Shown here: positions 1 through 5,920 of the stretch, one piece after another
Layout of the letters: each line of letters begins with the position of its first letter
Position numbering within the stretch: the first letter of the stretch is position 1
Source of the DNA: JAZBPO01 sp036351675
GTDB taxonomy: Bacteria; Pseudomonadota; Gammaproteobacteria; Pseudomonadales; Azotimanducaceae
Reading direction: 5' to 3'
NCBI GenBank assembly: GCA_036351675.1
Contig: JAZBPO010000149.1
Coordinates: 1 to 21,525, forward strand
DNA length: 21,525 bases
Notes under the pieces: model-generated
Seen by the model: the letters and a program-made list of their open reading frames with translations, nothing else
The model's database searches: none
What the model was told of the DNA's origin: nothing
Position numbers and translations under genes: made by a program

Positions 1-159
1 CACGACGACGAGATCCTCGTGCGCGAGGGGCAGGTGCTGGCGGCGGGAGAGCAGGTGGCGCGCCTCGCGGGCGCGTCGGGCGGCTCACGGATACTGCACT
101 TCGAGATCAGGCGCGAGGGCGAGCCGGTGGATCCGGCGGCCCTCCTGCCGCGGCGCTGA
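1..159 (+). CDS. nlpD: NlpD-family LytM/M23 protein, C-terminal end (partial)
   Basis: The window opens inside this gene; 52 residues are visible before TGA at 157-159. They contain the end of a LytM (peptidase M23) domain: an H-D-D-E start, LVREGQ, a glycine-rich turn, the LHFEIRREGEPVDP motif, and the terminal LLPRR. In E. coli NlpD the same region reads AHNDTMLVRE, then LHFEIRYKGKSVNP, then LPQR, so NlpD is favoured over other M23 proteins. NlpD is an envelope lipoprotein that activates the amidase AmiC during cell separation and is usually a degenerate, non-catalytic M23 protein; the diagnostic metal-binding residues are mostly upstream of the window, so activity cannot be judged. The gene converges on fdxA with a 32-bp gap. 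Confidence 0.8.
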   Translation, partial: HDDEILVREGQVLAAGEQVARLAGASGGSRILHFEIRREGEPVDPAALLPRR

Positions 160-198
160 CCGCCGCGCCGAGCGCGGCCGTGCCGCGTCGGTCAGCGC
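153..198. terminator. Inverted repeat between convergent nlpD and fdxA
   Basis: A perfect 10-bp inverted repeat, GCGCTGACCG at 153-162 and CGGTCAGCGC at 189-198, encloses the gap between the two genes and contains both stop codons (157-159 plus strand, 192-194 minus strand). A second stem lies inside it: CCGCGC (163-168), loop CGA, GCGCGG (172-177). The placement suits a bidirectional terminator, but no T-tract follows on either strand, so intrinsic termination is uncertain. Confidence 0.4.
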
Positions 199-515
199 TC
201 CAGGTACTGGAGCTTGTCGGGCACGCCGTTCCATTCCTCGGCGTCCGGCGGCGCGTCCTTCTTCTCGGTGATGCAGGGCCAGACCTCGGCGAGCTCTGCG
301 TTCAGCTCGAGGAACTGCTGCTGATCCTCGGGAAGCTCGTCTTCGGAGAAGATCGCGTCGACCGGGCACTCGGGCTCACAGAGCGCGCAGTCGATGCACT
401 CGTCGGGGTGGATGACGAGGAAGTTCGGCCCTTCGTAGAAGCAGTCCACGGGACACACCTCGACGCAGTCCGTGTGCTTGCACTTGATGCAGTTCTCGCC
501 GACGACGAACGTCAT
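192..515 (-). CDS. fdxA: 7Fe ferredoxin FdxA ([3Fe-4S][4Fe-4S])
   Basis: A 107-residue small electron carrier of the Azotobacter FdI type. Nine cysteines are visible at residues 9, 12, 17, 21, 25, 40, 43, 46 and 50. The N-terminal C-x7-C-x3-C arrangement plus Cys50 fits the 3Fe-4S site, and C40-x2-C43-x2-C46 with Cys25 fits the 4Fe-4S site; the last Cys of each CP motif crosses over, as in the family. The acidic C-terminal tail of about 50 residues is also typical. The ATG at 515 is chosen because MTFVV begins the family, although the frame stays open 12 codons further up. It lies downstream of mutS on the same strand, but a good promoter in the 81-bp gap suggests separate transcription. The physiological partner cannot be read from the sequence. 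Confidence 0.95.
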   Translation of the reverse strand: MTFVVGENCIKCKHTDCVEVCPVDCFYEGPNFLVIHPDECIDCALCEPECPVDAIFSEDELPEDQQQFLELNAELAEVWPCITEKKDAPPDAEEWNGVPDKLQYLER

Positions 516-554
516 GTCTGATCTGTTCCGCTGTGGCCCGTTGGGAAGCACGGA

Positions 555-583
555 ATTCTAAGGACGGGCGCAGTCCCCGCCAA
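555..583 (-). promoter_or_regulatory. Sigma-70-type promoter for fdxA
   Basis: On the minus strand, -35 TTGGCG (578-583) is followed by a 17-bp spacer and -10 TAGAAT (555-560). It lies just after the mutS stop and predicts a transcript start near 548 with a leader of about 33 nt before the fdxA ATG. Confidence 0.6.
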
Positions 584-596
584 GGGCCCGGGACGC

Positions 597-3224
597 CTAA
601 TCCCGCGTCCGGTCCCGGCTGAGCTCGCGCAGCCGGTAGAGCAGTTCGAGCGCTTCGCGGGGCGTCAGACCGTCCGGATCCGCGGCGGCGAGCGCATCGT
701 GCAGCGGATCGACGTCGTGCGTGTCGCCGCGGGCGCGCGAGTCGTCCGGCCGCGCGGCGAACAGATCCGACTGGGCGGGCGGGGAGCCGCCCTGGATCGC
801 GCCGGCCTCCAGTTCCGTGAGCTTGTCCCGGGCCGCCGCGATCACGGCCTCCGGCACGCCCGCGAGGCGGGCCACCTGAATGCCGTAGCTCTGATTCGCC
901 GGGCCTTCCTCGACACGGTGCAGGAACACGATCCGGCCCTCGTGCTCCGTCGCCGCGAGATGCACGTTGGCCACCTCCGGAATCTGTTCGGCGAGGGCCG
1001 TCATCTCGAAGTAGTGCGTCGCGAAGAGCGTGAAGGCGCCGAGGCCGCGTGCGATGTGGGCGGCCGGGGCCCAGGCCAGGGACAGACCGTCGAAGGTGGA
1101 CGTGCCGCGGCCGATCTCGTCCATGAGGACGAGCGAGGAGGCGGTGGCGTTGTTGAGGATGCTGGCGGTCTCGGTCATCTCCACCATGAAGGTGGAACGG
1201 CCGCCGGCGAGGTCGTCGGAGGCGCCGATACGCGTGAAGATGCGATCCACCGGGCCGAGGCGGGCCCGTCGGGCAGGTACGAAGGCGCCGGCCCAGGCGA
1301 GCAGGACGATGAGCGCCGTCTGGCGCATGTAGGTCGACTTGCCGCCCATGTTCGGTCCGGTGATCACGAGCATGCGCCGATGCTCGTCGAGGCGGACGTC
1401 ATTCGGGATGAACGGGTCCTCGAGGACCGATTCGACGACGGGATGGCGACCTTCCTCGATGAGCAGCCCGGGCTCGTCGACGAGTTCAGGTCGCACGAGA
1501 TCGAGGGCGCGGGCGCGTTCCGCGAAGCAGGCCAGCACGTCGAGTTCCGCGAGGCCGGCGGCCGTGCGCTGGAGCGCTGCGAGTTCGACGGCGAGCACCT
1601 CGAAGAGCCCGTCGTAGAGGTGCTTCTCGCGGGCCAGCGCCCGCGCCTGCGCCGACAGGGCCTTGTCCTCGAAGGCCTTCAGCTCCGGCGTGACGAAGCG
1701 CTCGGCGTTCTTCAGCGTCTGGCGGCGCACCCACTCGGTGGGCGCCCGCTCGGCCTCGCGCCGCGGCGCCTCGAGGTAGTAGCCGTGGACGCGGTTGTAG
1801 CCGACCTTCAGGCCCGCGATGCCTGACCGCTCGCGCTCGCGAGCCTCCAGCTCGACCAGGAAATCGGAGGCGTTGGCGGACAGGGCCCGGAGTTCGTCGA
1901 GCTCCGCGTCGAAGCCCTGTGCGAGTACGCCGCCGTCGCGGATCACCGCGGGCGGATTCTCCACGATGGCCGCGCGCAGCAGGGCCGCCACGTCCTCGTG
2001 TTCGTCGATCTCGTCGTGCAGGGCGCCTAGGCGCGGGTCGTCGCGCGCCACGAGCGCCGCGCGCAGTGCCGGAACGGCCTCCAGCGCCGTCCGCAGGCGC
2101 GCGAGATCGCGTGGCGGCGCGGAGCGCAGCGCCACGCGCGCGAGCACCCGCTCGAGATCGCCTACGGCGCGCAGCTGCTCGTGGAGTTCCGCCTCGAGGC
2201 CCGCCTCGAACAGATGCGCGACGGCCTGATGGCGCGCGGCGACCGTGTGGCGATCGCGCAGAGGGCGGTGCAGCCAGCGCGTCAGCAGGCGACTGCCCAT
2301 GGCCGTGGCGGTGCGGTCGAGGACCCGTACGAGCGTGTGCTCGCGGCCGCCGCCCTGCTGCACGTCGATCTCGAGGTTGCGGCGCGATGCGGCGTCGAGG
2401 AGCAGGGCCTCGTCGTGCCGCTCCCGCCGCAGGCCCCGGAGATGGGGCAGGGCGCCGCGCTGTGTCTCGCGCGCGTAGCCGAGCAGGGCGCCGGCGGCGC
2501 CGAGGGCCGGGCCGAGGTCCTCGCAGTCGTGGCCGGCGAGGTCCTGGACGCCGAGCTGGGAAAGCAGGGCGCGGCGGCCGGCGTCGGTCTCGAAGTCCCA
2601 GGGTGGGCGGGTGCGCGTCGCGCCGGGCGCCGCGACCGGGAGCGGGTGCGATTCCGCGTGCAGCACCTCCGCCGGTGCGAGACGCTGGAGCTCGGCCGCG
2701 AGGGCGTGATCGCCGACCACCTCGCCGATGCAGAACTCGCCGGACGACAGGGACAGCCAGGCGAGCCCGTGCCGCGCCTCGTCGCCGCGGCCCGTGCTCG
2801 CGACGGCCAGCAGGCGGTTCTCCGCGCGTTCCTCGAGGAGCGTCTCGTCCGTGAGCGTCCCGGGCGTGACGATGCGCTGCACGCGCCGTTCCACGGGCCC
2901 CTTGCTGGTGGCCGGATCGCCGATCTGCTCGCAGATCGCCACGGACACGCCGAGGCGCACGAGTCGGGCGAGGTAGCTGTCGACGGAGTGGTAGGGCACA
3001 CCCGCCATGGGAATCGGTTCACCCGCGGACTGACCGCGGTGCGTGAGCGTGATGTCGAGGAGTTCGGCGGCGCGTCGAGCATCCCCGTAGAACAGTTCGT
3101 AGAAGTCGCCCATCCGGTAGAACAGGAGTTCCTCCGGATGCTCTGCCTTGATGCGCAGATACTGCTGCATCATGGGCGTGTGGCCTTCTAGGGATGCGTT
3201 CCCTGCCTCGGGAGCTTGCGCCAT
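597..3224 (-). CDS. mutS: DNA mismatch repair protein MutS
   Basis: 875 residues (E. coli 853). MutS binds mispairs and short loops and, with MutL, starts mismatch repair. The N-terminal mismatch-reading motif G-D-F-Y-E-L-F is present, with Phe41 and Glu43 matching the stacking Phe and the Glu of the F-x-E motif. The core and clamp domains follow, then the ABC-type ATPase: Walker A GPNMGGKST with Lys629, Walker B LVLMDEIGRGTS with Asp702-Glu703, and the ATHYFEMT switch region. The frame runs open about 200 codons further upstream, but that stretch is antisense to pncC and unlike MutS; the ATG at 3224 gives the expected MAQ...HTPMMQQYL start and is preceded by AGAGG. It is divergent from pncC and upstream of fdxA, as in pseudomonads. 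Confidence 0.97.
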   Translation of the reverse strand: MAQAPEAGNASLEGHTPMMQQYLRIKAEHPEELLFYRMGDFYELFYGDARRAAELLDITLTHRGQSAGEPIPMAGVPYHSVDSYLARLVRLGVSVAICEQIGDPATSKGPVERRVQRIVTPGTLTDETLLEERAENRLLAVASTGRGDEARHGLAWLSLSSGEFCIGEVVGDHALAAELQRLAPAEVLHAESHPLPVAAPGATRTRPPWDFETDAGRRALLSQLGVQDLAGHDCEDLGPALGAAGALLGYARETQRGALPHLRGLRRERHDEALLLDAASRRNLEIDVQQGGGREHTLVRVLDRTATAMGSRLLTRWLHRPLRDRHTVAARHQAVAHLFEAGLEAELHEQLRAVGDLERVLARVALRSAPPRDLARLRTALEAVPALRAALVARDDPRLGALHDEIDEHEDVAALLRAAIVENPPAVIRDGGVLAQGFDAELDELRALSANASDFLVELEARERERSGIAGLKVGYNRVHGYYLEAPRREAERAPTEWVRRQTLKNAERFVTPELKAFEDKALSAQARALAREKHLYDGLFEVLAVELAALQRTAAGLAELDVLACFAERARALDLVRPELVDEPGLLIEEGRHPVVESVLEDPFIPNDVRLDEHRRMLVITGPNMGGKSTYMRQTALIVLLAWAGAFVPARRARLGPVDRIFTRIGASDDLAGGRSTFMVEMTETASILNNATASSLVLMDEIGRGTSTFDGLSLAWAPAAHIARGLGAFTLFATHYFEMTALAEQIPEVANVHLAATEHEGRIVFLHRVEEGPANQSYGIQVARLAGVPEAVIAAARDKLTELEAGAIQGGSPPAQSDLFAARPDDSRARGDTHDVDPLHDALAAADPDGLTPREALELLYRLRELSRDRTRD

Positions 3225-3259
3225 GCGGCCTCTGGGCCGTGCCGGGTGGAAGGCGGGCG

Positions 3260-3289
3260 AGTGAAGCATCGCCGTGAAAGGAGCGTCAA
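3260..3289 (-). promoter_or_regulatory. Candidate mutS promoter
   Basis: On the minus strand a strong -35 match TTGACG (3284-3289) is followed by an 18-bp spacer and a weak -10 TTCACT (3260-3265). It would start mutS transcription about 30 nt before its ATG. It lies in the 69-bp divergent gap and overlaps the pncC ribosome-binding region. Confidence 0.3.
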
Positions 3290-3293
3290 CCTG

Positions 3294-3812
3294 ATGAACG
3301 AAGGGGGGGACGGTGGCGACGTCGCCGCACTGGTGCGGGTACTGGCGGGCGCGCTGCTCGAACGCGAACTGCGTTTCGTCACCGCCGAGTCCTGCACCGG
3401 CGGCGGCATCGCGGCGGCCTGCTCCGACCTCGACGGGGCGTCGGAGTGGTTCTGGGGTGGCCTTGTCACCTACACGCTGGACGCGAAACGGCGCCTGCTC
3501 GGCGTTCCGCAACGGCTGCTGGATCACCATGGTGCGGTCAGCGGTCCCGTGGCCCGCGCCATGGCCGAGGGCGCGCTCGCCACCTCCGGCGCGGAGCTCG
3601 CGGTGTCCGTGACCGGCATCGCAGGCCCGGGTGGTGGTGAGGTCCTGCAGCCCGTGGGCACGGTCTGGTTCGGCTGGGCGCTGCGCGGTGTCCGCACGGA
3701 GACCGGGACCTTCCTGCTCGAAGGCGATCGCGCCGCCGTGCGGGCCGCGGCGACGGCACAGGCTCTGCGTGGAGCCATCGCCATGCTCGCCGCCGCGCCG
3801 GGTGACGACTGA
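3294..3812 (+). CDS. pncC: Nicotinamide-nucleotide amidase PncC (CinA C-terminal domain family)
   Basis: 172 residues, single domain (E. coli PncC 165). The enzyme deamidates nicotinamide mononucleotide to nicotinate mononucleotide, recycling NMN released for example by NAD-dependent DNA ligase. Family motifs are present: T-A-E-S-C-T-G-G (catalytic Ser33), W-G-G-L-V-T-Y-T-x2-A-K-R-R-L-L-G-V, a G-A-V-S motif and A-V-S-V-T-G-I-A-G-P-G-G-G. The N-terminal CinA nucleotide-binding domain is absent. The ATG at 3294 is chosen because AAAGGAG lies about 10 nt upstream and upstream codons show no family similarity; a TTG start 26 codons earlier would overlap the mutS start. It precedes recA with a 183-bp gap, the common gammaproteobacterial arrangement. 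Confidence 0.92.
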   Translation: MNEGGDGGDVAALVRVLAGALLERELRFVTAESCTGGGIAAACSDLDGASEWFWGGLVTYTLDAKRRLLGVPQRLLDHHGAVSGPVARAMAEGALATSGAELAVSVTGIAGPGGGEVLQPVGTVWFGWALRGVRTETGTFLLEGDRAAVRAAATAQALRGAIAMLAAAPGDD

Positions 3813-3869
3813 CCTCAACGGCGGCGATCTCGCACGCTAGAATCAGCGCGCCGCCCTGCCGATCGGCTG

Positions 3870-3886
3870 GCTCCCCGCGGGGGAGC
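3870..3886. terminator. GC-rich hairpin between pncC and recA
   Basis: A perfect 7-bp stem GCTCCCC / GGGGAGC with a GCG loop lies 57 nt after the pncC stop and 4 nt before the SOS box. It may separate pncC transcription from recA. There is no T-run after it, so it could equally be part of a leader structure. Confidence 0.3.
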
Positions 3887-3890
3887 GTGC

Positions 3891-3910
3891 TACTGTTCAT
3901 CCATCCAGTC
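3891..3910 (+). promoter_or_regulatory. LexA/SOS box upstream of recA
   Basis: TACTGTTCATCCATCCAGTC keeps the CTG-N10-CAG core and the flanking TA of the gammaproteobacterial LexA consensus. It lies 85 nt before the recA ATG. Its first six bases, TACTGT, preceded by TGC, could serve as an extended -10, with CTGGCT (3867-3872) as a weak -35, which would place the box over the promoter as in E. coli. A separate TAGAAT at 3838-3843 is an alternative -10 further upstream. Confidence 0.8.
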
Positions 3911-3995
3911 GGGCCTTCGCGCCCGGCGAGCAGGCAAGCCAGGAATCCACGCGACGGCCGTTCCGCGGTCGTCCCGGCCCGGGGGTACGAGACAG

Positions 3996-5066
3996 ATGGC
4001 TCAGGCGGACGCGAACGGCAACAGGGAAAAGGCACTCCAGGCGGCGCTCTCGCAGATCGAGCGCCAGTTCGGCAAGGGCTCCATGATGCGGCTCGGGGAT
4101 CGCGAGCAGCTCGACATCCCCTCGATCTCCACCGGCTCCCTCGGCCTCGACATCGCCCTCGGCATCGGCGGTCTGCCGCGGGGCCGCATCGTCGAGATCT
4201 ACGGCCCCGAATCCTCCGGCAAGACCACGCTCACGCTCCAGGTCATCGCCGAGGCCCAGAAGAAGGGCGGCACCTGCGCCTTCATCGATGCCGAGCATGC
4301 GCTCGATCCGGTCTACGCCGAGCGTCTCGGCGTGGACGTCGAGAATCTCCTCGTCTCCCAGCCCGACACCGGTGAACAGGCGCTCGAGATCTGCGACATG
4401 ATCGTGCGCTCCGGTGCCGTCGACGTCGTCATCGTCGACTCCGTCGCCGCGCTCACGCCGAAGGCCGAGATCGAGGGCGAGATGGGTGACGCCCACGTGG
4501 GCCTGCAGGCGCGCCTCATGAGCCAGGCGCTGCGCAAGATGACGGCGAACATCAAGAACTCGAACACGCTCGTGGTCTTCATCAACCAGATCCGCATGAA
4601 GATCGGCGTCATGTTCGGCTCGCCGGAGACGACCACCGGCGGCAACGCGCTCAAGTTCTACTCCTCCGTGCGCCTCGACATCCGCCGCATCGGCGCCGTC
4701 AAGGACGGCGACGAGGTCACGGGCAACGAGACCCGCGTCAAGGTGGTCAAGAACAAGGTGGCACCGCCCTTCCGCCAGGCCGAGTTCCAGATCCTCTACG
4801 GTCAGGGCATCTTCCAGCGCGGCGAGATCATCGACCTCGGCGTCAAGCAGGGCATCATCGACAAGTCCGGCGCCTGGTACGCCTACAAGGGCGACAAGAT
4901 CGGCCAGGGCAAGAAGAACGCCGCCGATTTCCTCCTCGAGAACCCCGAGATCCGCGACGAGATCGAGTCGGCGATCCGCGCCGAACTCCTCCCGCAGGTG
5001 CGGGTCGCGGCGGCCGAGGACAACGTCGAGGAGTTGCCCACGAGTTCCGCAGGGGCCGGCCTCTGA
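3996..5066 (+). CDS. recA: Recombinase RecA
   Basis: 356 residues (E. coli 353). RecA forms filaments on single-stranded DNA, drives homologous strand exchange and stimulates LexA self-cleavage. Visible elements are the N-terminal helix used for subunit contacts, Walker A GPESSGKT at residues 70-77, Walker B VDVVIVDS near 142-149, the MAW-region EGEMGD, loop L2 with INQIRMKIG...GNALKFY (196-222), and an acidic C-terminal tail shorter than that of E. coli. The ATG at 3996 gives the usual family start. recX follows 38 bp downstream, probably on the same transcript. The SOS box upstream implies damage induction through LexA. Confidence 0.98.
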   Translation: MAQADANGNREKALQAALSQIERQFGKGSMMRLGDREQLDIPSISTGSLGLDIALGIGGLPRGRIVEIYGPESSGKTTLTLQVIAEAQKKGGTCAFIDAEHALDPVYAERLGVDVENLLVSQPDTGEQALEICDMIVRSGAVDVVIVDSVAALTPKAEIEGEMGDAHVGLQARLMSQALRKMTANIKNSNTLVVFINQIRMKIGVMFGSPETTTGGNALKFYSSVRLDIRRIGAVKDGDEVTGNETRVKVVKNKVAPPFRQAEFQILYGQGIFQRGEIIDLGVKQGIIDKSGAWYAYKGDKIGQGKKNAADFLLENPEIRDEIESAIRAELLPQVRVAAAEDNVEELPTSSAGAGL

Positions 5067-5104
5067 GACCCCGCCGCGCGAAAGCGGGCGCCAGCGGCTT
5101 CGGG

Positions 5105-5599
5105 GTGCTCGAACAGGCGACCGAGGACGAGGTCGCCCCGATCGACGACGAAGTGCTGCGAGGGCGCGCCGTGACGCTCCTCGCTCGCCGCGAGCACAGT
5201 CGGCGGGAGCTCGTCGACAAGCTTCGCTCGCGGCGCGATGCGCGTGGCGTCGATCCGGAGCGCATCGAGGCCGTGGTCGCCGAACTGGCCGACGCGGGGC
5301 TCCAGTCCGACGAACGCTGCGCGGAAGTGCTCATGCACGCGCGTATCCAGCGCGGTCACGGGCCTTTGCGCATCCGCGCCGACCTCCGTGACGCCGGGAT
5401 TCCGGGTGAACTCGTAGACGGCCTGCTCGAGGCAGAGGAAGGCGCCTGGGCCGATCGGCTCCGGAGTGTCGCCGAGCGCCGCTTCGGTACCGGTGCGCCG
5501 CACGACGCCCGTGACTGGGGGCGGCGTGCCCGATTCCTCGCCTCCCGGGGCTTCCCAGAGGGCCTCGTGCGCAGCCTTCTCGGCGACATCCCCTTCTAG
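5105..5599 (+). CDS. recX: RecA regulatory protein RecX
   Basis: 164 residues (E. coli 166). RecX binds the RecA filament groove and limits its extension and ATPase activity. The family pattern of three-helix repeats is visible: A-V-T-L-L-A-R-R-E-H-S-R-R-E-L near residues 20-34, then the ELADAGLQSDERCAE segment, a basic stretch with R-G-H-G-P-L-R-I, and a final repeat ending in SRGFPEGLVRSLL. GTG at 5105 is used as the start; it has no strong Shine-Dalgarno, and the frame is open back into the end of recA, so the start is less certain than the gene. Translation may depend partly on coupling to recA. The position directly after recA is the usual one. Confidence 0.9.
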   Translation: MLEQATEDEVAPIDDEVLRGRAVTLLARREHSRRELVDKLRSRRDARGVDPERIEAVVAELADAGLQSDERCAEVLMHARIQRGHGPLRIRADLRDAGIPGELVDGLLEAEEGAWADRLRSVAERRFGTGAPHDARDWGRRARFLASRGFPEGLVRSLLGDIPF

Positions 5600-5920
5600 A
5601 CCCCGCCTTCCCCCTCGCTCGCTGCGAGCCTCTTCGGCGGCCGTGCGCGTTCGTCTATACTGCCGCGCCGGCGGTGAGCGACCGGGATCGGTGTGCTCAC
5701 TGCAACGGGCCGAATCATCCACAGCGCGCCGCCCATGGTGCGTGTCGCGGCGCACCGGGCGCCGATGCTGTCACTGTTCGGCCTCGCGGGGCCAGGGACC
5801 GTTCCCCCGACGCAGCTCGCTGTCGGTGCCTGCGATGCGTGGGCTGCCCCGGGCATGCGCCCCGCCGGGCTCCTGGCGCAGCGGTCGACGACGGTGACGA
5901 ACAGCAGAGACGAGCAGGAA
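5600..5920 (+). other. Non-coding leader between recX and alaS
   Basis: These 321 bp hold no convincing gene. The frame of alaS is open for 76 codons upstream of its ATG, but that stretch does not resemble alanyl-tRNA synthetase. A short hairpin, GCTCG/CGAGC with a CTG loop at 5617-5629, follows recX without a T-tract. A candidate promoter lies at 5633-5661, which would give alaS a long leader of about 250 nt. Confidence 0.5.
5633..5661 (+). promoter_or_regulatory. Candidate alaS promoter
   Basis: TATACT (5656-5661) is a good -10 match. The region 17 bp upstream (TTCGGC, 5633-5638) is a poor -35. Transcription would start near 5668. Confidence 0.4.

Noticed and set aside
3225..3818. Extension of the mutS reading frame by 198 codons upstream of its ATG
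   Set aside because: It is antisense to all of pncC, unlike MutS, and the ATG at 3224 gives the normal MutS N-terminus with a ribosome-binding site.
5617..5629. Hairpin GCTCG-CTG-CGAGC as a recX terminator
   Set aside because: Only a 5-bp stem and no T-tract follows; too weak to call.
5693..5920. In-frame 76-codon extension of alaS
   Set aside because: The sequence is low-complexity, unlike any AlaRS, and the protein from 5921 already has the exact family length.
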